The position numbers and the translations under genes were made by a program. 64,000 nt of DNA from Paenibacillus sp. FSL R5-0766 (GTDB lineage Bacteria; Bacillota; Bacilli; Paenibacillales; Paenibacillaceae). The stretch is taken from NCBI RefSeq assembly GCF_037971845.1, contig NZ_CP150227.1:3286001-3350000 (forward strand), given 5' to 3'. Of the stretch, positions 1 through 8,887 are shown one piece after another. The stretch's first letter is position 1; every line of letters begins with the position of its first letter. The notes beneath the pieces are model-generated. The model saw only the letters and a program-made list of their open reading frames with translations. It did no database searches and was not told the DNA's origin.

Positions 1-111
1 AAGATACATAATCACCATTTTCCATTTGCCACCAATGACAGACAACGTGTATCCAAAAGGGGTATCTTGAATGTTTTTAACTTTACCGTGGTATTCAGCC
101 ATACTCATCAT
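1..111 (-). CDS. HxlR-family transcriptional regulator, N-terminal part only
   Basis: The reverse strand reads from an ATG at 111 to the window edge, giving 37 residues. It contains TLSVIGGKWKMVIMYL, the signature first helix region of HxlR-type winged-helix regulators. An AAGGATAG ribosome binding site sits about 8 bases upstream. The gene is divergent from the arginase-family gene at 214, so it probably controls that gene and/or itself. The Cys often found before this motif in redox-sensing members is not present in the visible part. Ligand and targets cannot be told from this fragment. Confidence 0.75.
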   Translation of the reverse strand, partial: MMSMAEYHGKVKNIQDTPFGYTLSVIGGKWKMVIMYL

Positions 112-115
112 TTAC

Positions 116-156
116 ACTATCCTTTCGGGTAGTACCTATCATAAAAGACCGTACTA
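116..156. promoter_or_regulatory. Candidate HxlR operator region between divergent genes
   Basis: An imperfect inverted repeat ACTATCC-TTTC-GGGTAGT (116-133) overlaps the ribosome binding site of the leftward regulator. A second pair, TAGTAC at 130-135 and GTACTA at 151-156, follows. The first resembles the perfect palindrome at 11156-11173 beside the other HxlR gene in this window. Operator function is inferred from position and symmetry only. Confidence 0.4.
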
Positions 157-213
157 TTTATTTGTTTGGGCTCAGTTTATACTAACCTTACTTTGAAGTA
201 AAGGAGATTTACG

Positions 214-1071
214 ATGACTCAAAAAACAATACGTCTGCTTATGCCACAATGGCAAGGTGGAGATAATCCAAACTACTCTTTTGGAGCGGAGCTGCTTGCA
301 TGGCTTGCACCTGACAATGATCAACCTCTCATTCATGTTCCTGTCGAAGCATATGATGGAACATTTCTGGTAAGCGAGAACGGGATAAAAGGCAGAGCAC
401 AATTACTTCAGCAATTGCAGGCTGCCCAGCATATTATTCAAGCTCACCAGCCCGATCGCATTGTCATGTTTGGTGGTGACTGTTTGGTCGAACAAGCCCC
501 GTTTGCTTATTTAAATGAACGATATGACGGAGAACTTGGTTTGATATGGATTGATGCTCATGGTGATTTGGTTAGATACGAGGGATATGACAACGGTCAT
601 ACTTTACCGCTTGGGAACCTTCTTGGGGAAGGGGATCCGGAGTTTGCCAAACATGTGAGTGTCCCTTTGAAACCTGAACATGTCTTCATGGCCGGGTTGA
701 CAACCCCCACGGAACAGGAAACCGAAGTGATTCAAAGATTGGGTATCCGAACGGCTGGAACTGAAGAATTAACCTATGGCATGGATTCGATTAAGAAGTG
801 GATTAAAGAGACTGGGTTCAAACATCTGGCAATTCATCTTGATCTGGATGTGCTTGATCCCAACATGTTCCGTTCATTGTTATTCGCCAAGCCAGGAGAA
901 CCTTATGAGTTTTCACCAGCGGGAACCATGCAAATACCTCACTTGCTTCATCTGATTAAAGAACTGTCTGAAGAAACAGATGTAGTTGGATTAGGGATAA
1001 CTGAGCATATGCCGTGGGATACCATTAACTTGAAGAATTTGCTTGGAGAAATACCTATCCTGAACCAGTGA
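214..1071 (+). CDS. Arginase/agmatinase-family hydrolase
   Basis: 285 residues, the usual size for the ureohydrolase superfamily, binuclear-metal enzymes that cleave amidino groups from arginine, agmatine or formiminoglutamate. Metal-ligand motifs are present: DAHGD at 114-118 and HLDLDVLDP at 208-216. The first motif, GGDH in classical members, here reads GGDC (87-90), so the His ligand is replaced by Cys. This argues for an uncharacterised subfamily rather than a true arginase. The start ATG follows AAGGAG at a good distance. It is divergent from an HxlR regulator and followed 144 bases later by an MFS transporter on the same strand, possibly a cotranscribed partner. The substrate cannot be assigned. 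Confidence 0.8.
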   Translation: MTQKTIRLLMPQWQGGDNPNYSFGAELLAWLAPDNDQPLIHVPVEAYDGTFLVSENGIKGRAQLLQQLQAAQHIIQAHQPDRIVMFGGDCLVEQAPFAYLNERYDGELGLIWIDAHGDLVRYEGYDNGHTLPLGNLLGEGDPEFAKHVSVPLKPEHVFMAGLTTPTEQETEVIQRLGIRTAGTEELTYGMDSIKKWIKETGFKHLAIHLDLDVLDPNMFRSLLFAKPGEPYEFSPAGTMQIPHLLHLIKELSEETDVVGLGITEHMPWDTINLKNLLGEIPILNQ

Positions 1072-1215
1072 TATAGGTTATGAGTCGCCAGAATATATCA
1101 GAATACTGATATAAGGAGTCAAAATATAGGAAGATTACAGATAGAAATATCAATATTATTATATGGGTGGTTCGACGAGAATCAGAAATTAAACAAACTG
1201 AGGAGAGACACCCAG

Positions 1216-2394
1216 ATGGTCACGTTATTGTTAATCATTATTTATCTCGCATTTATAGGGCTGGGATTACCGGATGCTTTACTTGGCAGTGCCTGGTCCG
1301 TTATGAAAAACGATATACATGCGACAACAGAAATGGCTGGTTACATATCGCTAATCATTTCATTTAGTACAGTAGTGTCCAGTCTGTCCGCTAGCCGATT
1401 GTTACACCGGTTCGGAACGGGTAAAGTCACAGTATTCAGTATCCTCTCAACAACGATCGCGCTGTTAGGATTCTCATTCTCTGAGAATTTTGTGTTTTTA
1501 CTGATTCTGGCGATCCCTCTCGGTCTCGGTGCAGGTTCGGTGGATGCGGCACTAAGTAATTATGTAGCATTACATTTCAAGGCCAAGCATATGAACTGGT
1601 TGCATTGTTTCTGGGGAATTGGCGCAGTGACAGGCCCACTCGTTATGGCATATTGGCTGAATCAAGCAAACAACTGGCGTGCAGGATACGTTACTGTGGG
1701 GTTGATTTTGCTTGGGATCGCGGTGATCTTATTATCAACTTTGTCTCTATGGAAGATTTTTGAGAAGGGAAGAGTAGAGGGTTTAGGTGATGAGAAGAAA
1801 CGCGTAAGCAACCGTGAGGCCATACGTATCCCCGGCGTGAAAATGTCGATGCTTGCGATGCTCTGTTATAATGGTTCCGAAACTGCTGCCGGTCTGTGGA
1901 TGGCTTCTTTCTTCATAGGTAGTAAAGGCGTATCTCCAGGTACTGCGGCAGCGTTATCTTCCTTGTTCTTTATCGGAATCATCGTAGGACGTATAATCTC
2001 TGGTTTTCTTTCGACTCATGTATCCAGCAAAAATCTCATCAGGTATGGTGGAATTGTTGGATGCGTCGGACTGGTTATCCTGGTTATGCCGATTCCTTAC
2101 TGGATTGCGGCAGGGGCTTTATTTATCGTGGGATTGGGCGGAGCACCGATCTATCCGAGCATTGTTCATGCGACACCGGAACGCTTCGGTGAGAGGGCAT
2201 CCCCAAGTGTAATTGGACTTGAAATGGCCAGTGCCTATACAGGTTCAACACTCATCCCGTTAGGTATGGGGCTTATAGCCGGCCAATGGGGAATGTCAAT
2301 GGTACCCCTGATCCTGCTGATTCTGTTTAGTGTCATGTTCGCTGCTACAGAGCTGGTTAACAGAAGCAACAAGGCTACACGCCTGACTGTCTAG
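1216..2394 (+). CDS. MFS transporter
   Basis: 392 residues with about 12 predicted membrane segments and the two-half layout of major facilitator superfamily carriers. It begins LLLIIIYLAFIGLGLPDALL, like FucP/YfkF-type sugar or drug transporters. Repeated GLG and GR motifs occur in the loops. The start is preceded by GAGGAGA. It lies 144 bases behind the arginase-family gene with no clear terminator between them, so the two may share a transcript. An inverted repeat (about 2440-2462, AGGAACAACC...GGTTGTTCCTTTT) follows as a terminator. Substrate unknown. Confidence 0.8.
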   Translation: MVTLLLIIIYLAFIGLGLPDALLGSAWSVMKNDIHATTEMAGYISLIISFSTVVSSLSASRLLHRFGTGKVTVFSILSTTIALLGFSFSENFVFLLILAIPLGLGAGSVDAALSNYVALHFKAKHMNWLHCFWGIGAVTGPLVMAYWLNQANNWRAGYVTVGLILLGIAVILLSTLSLWKIFEKGRVEGLGDEKKRVSNREAIRIPGVKMSMLAMLCYNGSETAAGLWMASFFIGSKGVSPGTAAALSSLFFIGIIVGRIISGFLSTHVSSKNLIRYGGIVGCVGLVILVMPIPYWIAAGALFIVGLGGAPIYPSIVHATPERFGERASPSVIGLEMASAYTGSTLIPLGMGLIAGQWGMSMVPLILLILFSVMFAATELVNRSNKATRLTV

Positions 2395-2440
2395 CTCCTG
2401 CTATATGTCATTATGGTTCTGCCACTATACAACAAAGGAA

Positions 2441-2464
2441 CAACCATCGCTGGTTGTTCCTTTT
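2441..2464 (+). terminator. Terminator after the MFS gene
   Basis: The stem AAAGGAACAACC pairs with GGTTGTTCCTTTT around a short loop. The T-rich 3' side suits a rightward intrinsic terminator. It lies in the convergent gap with uppP and may serve both genes. Confidence 0.7.
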
Positions 2465-2480
2465 GGTGTGTGGACTTTTT

Positions 2481-3293
2481 TTATAAGAAGATCAGTAACA
2501 AAGTACCTGCGGCAAAACAATAATACGAAAAGTATTTCAGGTTGCCTTTGGCCATAATGCCCATAAACCATCTCATGGAGAAATACGTGACGAAAAGTGT
2601 CGTGATGAATGCGATCAGATAAGGGATAGCCAGTTGTGACCGATTCGGATCATTGGAAATGTCGGATACCCCCATAATGAGTCCACCAATACTTATGGGA
2701 ATGTACAGCATAAAGGAGAACTTCAAAGCTGTTTCCTGTTTCATGCCAACAGCGATGGACGCAATTACGGTTGCCCCTGAGCGGCTAATGCCCGGAATAA
2801 GAGCGACCGCCTGAGCCAGACCTACCAACAATGCATCTTTCGTAGACAGATCACCGTCTTGCTTGCGACCACGAAGATTACGAATCAGCCATAAGGCAAC
2901 CCCGGTGATCAATAGCGCGATGGAAACGGTATATGCGGACGAGAAGATTTCTTCAATCCGGTCCTTGAACAGGACTGCAACGACAGCAGCAGGGATCGTA
3001 CCAATAATTATGTATAAGCAAAACATGAAGTCTGCTCGATATTCTTCTTTACGAGTACGCAGGTAACCTAGTGCACCAATAATCAACTTTTTGATATCTT
3101 CCCGGTATATAAAAATAATAGCGATAAGTGATGCCGTGTTCGTTAAAATCTCAAATGACAATCCGTTCTGCTTCATGCCCATAAGTCTCTGAGCGATGAT
3201 CAGATGACCACTTGAGGAGACGGGAATTGGCTCCGTTGCACCTTGAACAATACCTAAAAACAAATACTTTAACCACAATATAATCTCTTCCAT
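2481..3293 (-). CDS. uppP: Undecaprenyl-diphosphatase UppP (BacA family)
   Basis: 270 residues, an integral membrane enzyme that recycles undecaprenyl pyrophosphate to the monophosphate carrier for cell-wall synthesis; extra copies give bacitracin tolerance. Hallmarks are an N-terminal [10 protein letters not shown] segment and the phosphatase motif PGISRSGAT in the second half, with about eight membrane segments. The start at 3293 is chosen because AAGGAGG lies 6 bases before it; an in-frame ATG 12 codons further out has no such site. It stands alone in its direction. Confidence 0.92.
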   Translation of the reverse strand: MEEIILWLKYLFLGIVQGATEPIPVSSSGHLIIAQRLMGMKQNGLSFEILTNTASLIAIIFIYREDIKKLIIGALGYLRTRKEEYRADFMFCLYIIIGTIPAAVVAVLFKDRIEEIFSSAYTVSIALLITGVALWLIRNLRGRKQDGDLSTKDALLVGLAQAVALIPGISRSGATVIASIAVGMKQETALKFSFMLYIPISIGGLIMGVSDISNDPNRSQLAIPYLIAFITTLFVTYFSMRWFMGIMAKGNLKYFSYYCFAAGTLLLIFL

Positions 3294-3461
3294 GTTGTCC
3301 TCCTTGAATACGTTTTTTTGGCTTTTCAAAACTCTCTCTTATAAAAAAGTGAATGGTTTACTCTATTGATGATAGCTGTTTAACTTGGTGACTTGCAAGT
3401 TAGAGTTCGTAGAGGGGTGAAATAAACATAGCTTGTCAAATCCTGCATAGCATGATATCGT

Positions 3462-3476
3462 TGATAACGATTATCA
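3462..3476. promoter_or_regulatory. Fur box upstream of the siderophore-binding protein
   Basis: TGATAACGATTATCA matches the 7-1-7 Fur consensus TGATAATnATTATCA with one mismatch. It ends 25 bases before the TTG start of the binding-protein gene, where Fur binding would block transcription under iron sufficiency. Symmetry and distance make the assignment strong, though untested. Confidence 0.85.
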
Positions 3477-3501
3477 ATATCAACGAAAAGGTGGGTTTAT
3501 T

Positions 3502-4530
3502 TTGCGTAAACAGATAAAATCAATATGGATCATGATGGCACTTATCTTACTGATTGTACTTAGTGCATGTGGTCAGTCTGCCACGACCAATAGTACAACC
3601 GGGGACAGCACGAATGCAGCTGCGGAGACAGAAACCAAGACGAACTCGGATTCAGCTTCTTCCGCTGATAAAGCGGCAACTGCCGAAGAGGAACTTGTTA
3701 CATATCAATCGGATGCAGGCGAAGTACAGGTACCCAAGAATCCTAAGCGCATTATTGATTTGACATCATTTTCGACAGGCTACTTTGTTGCCCTGGATGC
3801 ACCGGTAGTCGGCGCTTTATCAGGAGCGATGAACAACAAATATATCAAGGATCAACTTGCAGCAGCGGGCACCAGCGATCTGGGTGAAGAGCCTACGCCA
3901 GAGAAGCTAATCAGCTTAAAACCTGACTTATTGATCGTGTACACTGGCACAGAGGGCATCGACAAGCTGGAGCAGATTGCGCCTGTCGTACAGATTGCAT
4001 ATGGTAAGCGCAATTTCAAGGATTTAATGCTTGAAATGGGTAAGCTCACCAATAGAGAAGAAGCAGCTAAAGCTTGGAATGCTAAATGGGAAGCGAAGAT
4101 CAACGAACTAAAGCCCAAGGTTCATGAAGCTGTAGGCGATCGCACTGTTTCCATACTGAATCCGTACGCCAAAGGATTATTTGTATTTGGTCATAACTAT
4201 GGTCGAGGCGGTGAAATTATTTACGGGGAGTTTGATCTCAAGGCACCAGCCAAGGCCCAAGCTGAAGCGATTGACAGCGGGACTGGATGGGCTTCAATCT
4301 CCATGGAACTATTACCGGAGTATGCGGGTGATATCATCTTCACCAGCCCGTGGTCGGGAGATACAACCGATCCAAAGATCGTATATGATAATACATTGTG
4401 GAAAAACTTGCCTGCGGTGAAGGCAAATCATGTGTTCCAGCTTGATCCGACCTCAGACTCGTACAATGATCCGTTAACGTTGGAAGGTCAGCTGCAATTT
4501 ATTTCCGATAGCCTGCTTACCGCGAAGTAA
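3502..4530 (+). CDS. Iron-siderophore ABC transporter substrate-binding lipoprotein
   Basis: 342 residues. A lipoprotein signal peptide ends in LSAC (lipobox), followed by a Ser/Thr/Ala-rich linker to about residue 65. A FhuD/FepB-type periplasmic-binding fold follows (V-P-K-N-P-K-R-I-I-D start, E-K-L-I-S-L-K-P-D-L motif). The TTG start is supported by AAAGGTGG 8 bases upstream. It captures ferric siderophore at the outer membrane face. No permease or ATPase gene is adjacent, so it must use a transporter encoded elsewhere. A Fur box lies directly upstream. A terminator follows at 4563. Confidence 0.88.
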   Translation: MRKQIKSIWIMMALILLIVLSACGQSATTNSTTGDSTNAAAETETKTNSDSASSADKAATAEEELVTYQSDAGEVQVPKNPKRIIDLTSFSTGYFVALDAPVVGALSGAMNNKYIKDQLAAAGTSDLGEEPTPEKLISLKPDLLIVYTGTEGIDKLEQIAPVVQIAYGKRNFKDLMLEMGKLTNREEAAKAWNAKWEAKINELKPKVHEAVGDRTVSILNPYAKGLFVFGHNYGRGGEIIYGEFDLKAPAKAQAEAIDSGTGWASISMELLPEYAGDIIFTSPWSGDTTDPKIVYDNTLWKNLPAVKANHVFQLDPTSDSYNDPLTLEGQLQFISDSLLTAK

Positions 4531-4562
4531 GATTAGACTGCATAAATGGTAGAGTAGTACAG

Positions 4563-4606
4563 GAGCATTTCCAAACGTCGTTACATGACGGGGAGATGCT
4601 CTTTTT
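4563..4606 (+). terminator. Terminator after the siderophore-binding protein
   Basis: GAGCATTTCC pairs with GGGAGATGCTC, with G-U wobble, and is followed by TTTTT. Confidence 0.7.
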
Positions 4607-4639
4607 AGTTATAAAGGAACGATACTAGACAGTAACCAG

Positions 4640-5563
4640 TCAAGAGATGGTAGTCGTTTCATCGGCTCTGCCTCTCAAGCGTTTAATATCTTCTCTGGGC
4701 GGAAATCCGAACATGCGAGAATATTCACGGCTGAATTGGGAAGGGCTCTCATAACCTACCTGAAATGCTACATCTGCTGCATCGGTGGACTTGGATAATA
4801 ACAAGCGGCGAGCTTCTTGCAGCCTCAGTTGTTTTTGAAACTGAATCGGGCTCATGGCAGTCACTTCTTTAAAGTGTCTGTGCAGTGAGGCAGTGCTCAT
4901 ATTTGCTAAATCCGCCAATTCCTCAACCCGAAAATTCTGATCAGAATGATTCATAATATATTCAATAACGTCTCTGATTCGATAAGTATGGCTGCCCTCC
5001 ATGGTAGTTTGTTCCAGAGCAATCCCATGTGGACCTTTCAGAACTTTATAGAGAATTTCCTTTTTGAACAAAGGAGCGAGCAGAGGGATATCTTCCGAAT
5101 GATCTTCCAACAAACGGGCTAACCTGACAACCGCATCCAGCAGAGACGGCTCAGCTTGGCTGACAAACATCGCACGTCTCGTCGTTTTTCGCGGTCTTGC
5201 TGGGAAATCGGAATGGTTCAATACCTCCAGAATCTCACTGGATGTGAATTCAAGTTTCAGGGCCAGATAGGGGGCCTCAGACGAGGCTTGAATCACTTGT
5301 CCACTAACCGGCAAGTCAACGGTTGCCACGATATAACTTCCTGGACCATACCGGAAACGATCCTGTCCCAGCAGGACCTCTTTCTCACCCTGAACGATAA
5401 TGCAGAAGGATGGTTCATTCACTCTAAATATAGGTTCAGTAACGACCGATTCACGGATTAGAAATAATGAAGGGATCGCCGTCAGGTGTACCCCGTCCTT
5501 GTCAGAAAAACGGTCAATGAGTGTGGCTAATTCGTTTTGTTGTTCGTGTATTTGATCAGACAT
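4640..5563 (-). CDS. AraC-family transcriptional regulator with AraC_N domain
   Basis: 307 residues. The N-terminal half resembles the AraC_N (PF06719) ligand or stress-sensing domain, with E-P-S-F-C-I-I-V-Q-G-E-K near residue 50. The last 100 residues form the double helix-turn-helix (L-A-D-L-A-N-M-S-T-A-S-L-H-R-H-F-K and V-G-Y-E-S-P-S-Q-F-S-R-E-Y). The start at 5563 has AAGGAGA upstream; an ORF extension before it has no ribosome binding site. It is convergent with the siderophore-binding gene and divergent from a TetR gene. The target is not evident; this subfamily often controls oxidoreductase genes. Confidence 0.85.
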   Translation of the reverse strand: MSDQIHEQQNELATLIDRFSDKDGVHLTAIPSLFLIRESVVTEPIFRVNEPSFCIIVQGEKEVLLGQDRFRYGPGSYIVATVDLPVSGQVIQASSEAPYLALKLEFTSSEILEVLNHSDFPARPRKTTRRAMFVSQAEPSLLDAVVRLARLLEDHSEDIPLLAPLFKKEILYKVLKGPHGIALEQTTMEGSHTYRIRDVIEYIMNHSDQNFRVEELADLANMSTASLHRHFKEVTAMSPIQFQKQLRLQEARRLLLSKSTDAADVAFQVGYESPSQFSREYSRMFGFPPREDIKRLRGRADETTTIS

Positions 5564-5852
5564 GCAAAGTTCTCCTTTTTTCCTCACAACATAATAATCA
5601 CATTCTATCGTATATTGACCGAAGGCGGTAAGAAACGGATAGGAATAGGCAAACATTTGATGTGAATGGATAAGACATTCTGATTGCTGGTTGCATATTC
5701 ACAAGTACACAGGTCATGATATACAACAAGTACAGAAGATATACACTTACGGTTCAGCTAATACATGATAAGATGAGAATGAAAAGGGGATCTGCATCTT
5801 TTATTTACTGATCGTTCCCGATGTGTTAGATTGATTTTGGGAGGGAAGTCGA

Positions 5853-6431
5853 ATGGCTAGAAGTAAAGAGTTTGAAGTGAATGAAGTATTGGATAAAGCA
5901 ATGAAGATCTTCTGGGAACAAGGTTACGAGAAAACGTCGATGAGTGACTTGGTTGAGCATATGGGAATTCATCGCAGAAGTATATATGATACATTTGATG
6001 ACAAACATTCGCTGTTTTTACAGGCAATGGATCGTTACAGAGGTAAGGTCAGCACCACATTACTTGCAGAAATCAAGGCATCCAAGACGGCAGTGGAAGC
6101 ACTGGATAAAATTTTCGATGTTATGATCAGTGAAGCAGAGGAGACACCATCAGGTTGTTTGATTGTGAACTCGGCTGTGGAGCTAGGAGCACGTGATCAG
6201 GAAGTGGACAACCGATCTCTTGAATCGTTTAACGAAGCTGAGCGGATGTTCGAGCAGATTATTCAATGGGGGCAGCGGGAGGGAGAATTCTCTTCTGATC
6301 ATGATGCGGAGGAAATGGCAGAGTACCTGCACAATATTTCTGTCGGCATCAGAGCCATGGCAAGAACCTCGACGGATAAGGAAAAATTAAACCGGATTAT
6401 CCATGTAACGATGAAACTTTTGGAAAAATGA
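5853..6431 (+). CDS. TetR/AcrR-family transcriptional regulator
   Basis: 192 residues. The N-terminal TetR helix-turn-helix is clear (I-F-W-E-Q-G-Y-E-K-T-S-M-S-D-L then H-R-R-S-I-Y-D-T-F). The C-terminal part has G-C-L-I-V-N-S-A-V-E-L, typical of a TetR_C subfamily in which a Cys lies in the ligand region. GGGAGGG precedes the ATG. It is divergent from the AraC gene (289-base gap) and has no obvious target gene downstream, since a strong terminator follows at once. Confidence 0.85.
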   Translation: MARSKEFEVNEVLDKAMKIFWEQGYEKTSMSDLVEHMGIHRRSIYDTFDDKHSLFLQAMDRYRGKVSTTLLAEIKASKTAVEALDKIFDVMISEAEETPSGCLIVNSAVELGARDQEVDNRSLESFNEAERMFEQIIQWGQREGEFSSDHDAEEMAEYLHNISVGIRAMARTSTDKEKLNRIIHVTMKLLEK

Positions 6432-6454
6432 TGAGTAGAGACATACCCAAAAAA

Positions 6455-6495
6455 GCAGCTTGAAATCCGTTAGAGGACTTCAAGCTACTTTTTTT
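6455..6495 (+). terminator. Terminator between TetR and adhR
   Basis: AGCTTGAAATCC pairs with GGACTTCAAGCT (one wobble) around a 5-base loop, followed by a run of seven T. Confidence 0.85.
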
Positions 6496-6530
6496 GTGCG
6501 CTAATTTTAGAAAATAGAAAGTATGAACCA

Positions 6531-6944
6531 TCAATTGGTGATGGCATTTTCCATCGGTTTAATTTTGTGAATCTCTTCGGTTCCTGCTTCCAAAGCAGTT
6601 TCGTAATATGAGCATTTGTGCTCAATGACTTCCATGGTTCTTCTTAGTTGCTCCATTTGTGCTTCCACAATAGCTTTTCGCTCCGTAAACATGTCATATC
6701 TTTGCTTCAGCGTGGAGTCCCCTTCAGAGCACCATTCAATAAAGTCCTTAATGTCTTTAATAGGCATGCCGGTCAGCTTCAGACATTGGATGATCTTTAG
6801 AAAGTCAATGTCGGAGTCTTTGAACAAGCGTGTTCCGCTTGTGGTTCGTTCTACAAAAGGCATGAGTCCTTCCTTGTCGTAGTAACGCAATGTATATACC
6901 GTAAGGTCTAATTTTTTGGCAACTTCACCGATTGAATAGGTCAT
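6531..6944 (-). CDS. adhR: MerR-family regulator, AdhR-like
   Basis: 137 residues. The N-terminal MerR winged helix is clear (Y-S-I-G-E-V-A-K-K-L, then Y-T-L-R-Y-Y-D-K-E-G-L). A dimerisation coiled coil occupies about residues 80-118. Divergence from a zinc alcohol dehydrogenase is the arrangement of Bacillus subtilis adhR-adhA, where AdhR activates adhA in response to aldehyde or carbonyl stress. Two matching operators lie in the shared gap, supporting autoregulation and activation of the neighbour. The symbol is assigned on context plus family, not on full identity. Confidence 0.75.
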   Translation of the reverse strand: MTYSIGEVAKKLDLTVYTLRYYDKEGLMPFVERTTSGTRLFKDSDIDFLKIIQCLKLTGMPIKDIKDFIEWCSEGDSTLKQRYDMFTERKAIVEAQMEQLRRTMEVIEHKCSYYETALEAGTEEIHKIKPMENAITN

Positions 6945-6978
6945 ATAGAATGATTTCCTTTCTACTAGGGGTAGACTT

Positions 6979-6993
6979 CGAGTTAACTCTAGG
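6979..6993 (-). promoter_or_regulatory. MerR-type operator before adhR
   Basis: Read leftward, TCAATC, a 19-base spacer containing CTAGAGTTAACTCG, and TACCCT lie in front of adhR. The GTTAAC-centred dyad matches the one in front of adhA, which suggests autoregulation. Confidence 0.55.
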
Positions 6994-7069
6994 ATTGATC
7001 CGAGTGAATTCTAACATGTTGGATTACTGGATGTCAAAGTAAGTTCGAGATAAAAAAAAAGATAAACAT

Positions 7070-7100
7070 TTGACCTAGAGTTAACTAGAGGGGGTAAGAT
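7070..7100 (+). promoter_or_regulatory. MerR-type promoter of adhA with 19-base spacer
   Basis: -35 TTGACC (7070-7075) and -10 TAAGAT (7095-7100) are separated by 19 bases instead of 17, the hallmark of promoters twisted into activity by MerR regulators. The spacer holds the dyad CTAGAGTTAACTAGAG. Confidence 0.75.
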
Positions 7101-7135
7101 TATTTTGAACTTTAAATTACTAGGAGGTTATCCCA

Positions 7136-8176
7136 TTGATTATAGCTAAAGCCAGAGCCGTTGACGGACCAGACCAACAATTCAGAAGTGCTGAAATTAA
7201 ACGACGTGATCTGGATACCAATGATGTATTAATCGAGATTAAATATGCCGGTATCTGCCATTCTGACATCCATACTGCCCACGGTGAATGGGGGCCTGTG
7301 AATTATCCACTCGTTCCTGGACACGAAATTGCCGGAATAGTGACTGATGTAGGAACTGGGGTCTCCAAATACAAGGTCGGTGACCGAGTAGGGGTCGGAT
7401 GTATGGTTGACTCTTGTGGTGAATGTGATAACTGCCGCAAAGGTGAAGAGCAATACTGTCTCAAAGGAAATATCCCCACTTATGCTGGGGTAGACAAATA
7501 CGGTGAGCCTACGCAGGGTGGATATTCAACTCACATTGTTGTTGTAGAGGATTTCATCGTTCGCATCCCTGATAACATTGCACTTGATGCTGCTGCACCT
7601 TTGCTGTGTGCCGGTATTACGACATATTCACCACTGCATCACTGGGGAGCTGGCCCAGGTAAGAAAGTTGCCGTTGTAGGTATGGGTGGTCTTGGTCATA
7701 TGGCTGTCAAAATTGCACATGCGATGGGTGCCGAAGTAACGGTTCTTTCCCAATCCCTGAGTAAAAAAGAAGATGGACTGCAATTTGGTGCAGATCACTA
7801 CTTTGCCACAAGCGAACCGGAAACATTCGAGAAACTTGCAGGCACATTTGATCTGATGATTAACACGGTAAGTGCGAATATCGATATTAATGCTTATTTC
7901 TCACTGCTCACGCTGGATGGTACACTCGTGAACGTGGGTGCTCCTGCAGAGCCTTTAGCCGTAAACGTATTTTCTCTTATCGGTCATCGTCGTTCATTTG
8001 CAGGTTCCATGATTGGTGGCATTCGTGAGACGCAGGAAATGCTTGATTTCTGTGCAGAACATGATATTGCACCTAACATTGAGGTCATCTCCGCCGACCA
8101 GATTGACGAAGCTTACAAACGTGTATTAGCTTCCGACGTGAAATATCGATTTGTTATTGATATCAGCACTATGTAA
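7136..8176 (+). CDS. adhA: Zinc-dependent NAD(P) alcohol dehydrogenase, AdhA-like
   Basis: 346 residues of the medium-chain dehydrogenase family, cinnamyl-alcohol/YahK type, reducing aldehydes to alcohols. Catalytic zinc ligands are C41, H63/E64 (G-H-E) and C158. The structural zinc site is C94, C97, C100 and C108. The Rossmann motif GMGGLG lies near 182-187. The TTG start is supported by AGGAGG 8 bases before it; no ATG fits. It is driven by a MerR-type promoter and divergent from adhR, so induction by reactive carbonyls is likely. A terminator follows at 8216. Confidence 0.88.
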   Translation: MIIAKARAVDGPDQQFRSAEIKRRDLDTNDVLIEIKYAGICHSDIHTAHGEWGPVNYPLVPGHEIAGIVTDVGTGVSKYKVGDRVGVGCMVDSCGECDNCRKGEEQYCLKGNIPTYAGVDKYGEPTQGGYSTHIVVVEDFIVRIPDNIALDAAAPLLCAGITTYSPLHHWGAGPGKKVAVVGMGGLGHMAVKIAHAMGAEVTVLSQSLSKKEDGLQFGADHYFATSEPETFEKLAGTFDLMINTVSANIDINAYFSLLTLDGTLVNVGAPAEPLAVNVFSLIGHRRSFAGSMIGGIRETQEMLDFCAEHDIAPNIEVISADQIDEAYKRVLASDVKYRFVIDISTM

Positions 8177-8215
8177 GTGTGAACTCTGCAATAGTGATAG
8201 TTAAAGATAGAAGAA

Positions 8216-8245
8216 AGCAGCTGCCGCCAAGGTCAGCTGCTTTTC
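8216..8245 (+). terminator. Terminator of adhA
   Basis: AGCAGCTG (8216-8223) pairs with CAGCTGCT (8234-8241), followed by TTTTCTGTTTT. Confidence 0.85.
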
Positions 8246-8483
8246 TGTTTTGTTAATTGAAGGGTTGAACGTGCAGTCTATACGGATCAGTTGCGATCTT
8301 GGATAAAGGAAAATATCTAAGGTCTTTGCGGGTAAGGACTACTCTATGATCATAGATATCGGCCTATTAAAGAGAACTTTGTTGTTACAAATTCTTTTTG
8401 CATTAAAACAACCGATAAGGGGTATTGAATTTGATATTCATGATAGAATGAGTTTGAATAGGGCAAATTAAATAGTATATTTC
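8246..8483. other. Gene-poor stretch with a possible remnant reading frame
   Basis: No complete gene is visible. On the reverse strand one frame stays open for about 37 codons (roughly 8370 down to 8258), with a protein-like composition ending D-P-Y-R-L-H-V-Q-P-F-N, but it has a stop just before it and no start. It may be the last piece of a lost gene. The right end must hold the promoter for the next gene; no convincing -35/-10 pair was found. Confidence 0.3.
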
Positions 8484-8501
8484 ATGATTTGGGGGAAACC
8501 A

Positions 8502-8873
8502 ATGGAGACCTTTGCAGAATTTATAGCACGCATCGATAACCCGGAACACCAGGCACGAACGGAAGAAGTTTTGAACTGGGTCACTGAAAAATTCCCGAAT
8601 TTAAAGCAAAAAATAGCCTGGAATCAACCGATGTTTACCGACCATGAGACCTTTATTATTGGCTTTAGTGTATCCAAGCAACACTTGGCTGTTGCTCCCG
8701 AGCAGGCAGGAATTAATCGTTTTTCGGAAGAGATCACACAGGCGGGGTATGATCACACCAAAGAGTTGGTGCGGATGAAGTGGAAACAGGAGATTGATTT
8801 TTCGTTACTTGAGAGAATGATTGAGTTCAATATAGCGGATAAGGCAGAATGTTCAACATTTTGGCGCAAATAA
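8502..8873 (+). CDS. fra: Frataxin-like iron chaperone Fra (YdhG family, DUF1801)
   Basis: 123 residues closely resembling Bacillus subtilis YdhG/Fra, a frataxin-like protein reported to deliver iron for Fe-S cluster and haem assembly. Shared features are E-E-V-L-N-W-V near residue 22, I-A-W-N-Q-P-M-F-T-D-H, F-I-I-G-F-S-V-S-K-Q-H-L-A-V-A-P-E and the C-terminal D-K-A-E-C-S-T-F-W-R. I chose the ATG at 8502 because GGGGG lies just upstream; the ATG at 8484 overlaps that site. It is a single gene, convergent with the aldo/keto reductase. Confidence 0.85.
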   Translation: METFAEFIARIDNPEHQARTEEVLNWVTEKFPNLKQKIAWNQPMFTDHETFIIGFSVSKQHLAVAPEQAGINRFSEEITQAGYDHTKELVRMKWKQEIDFSLLERMIEFNIADKAECSTFWRK

Positions 8874-8887
8874 ATCGTGATATAAAA

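Noticed and set aside
8257..8370. 37-codon leftward frame ending in a protein-like tail
   Set aside because: No start, a stop immediately before it and no recognised family; kept only as a note on the gap.
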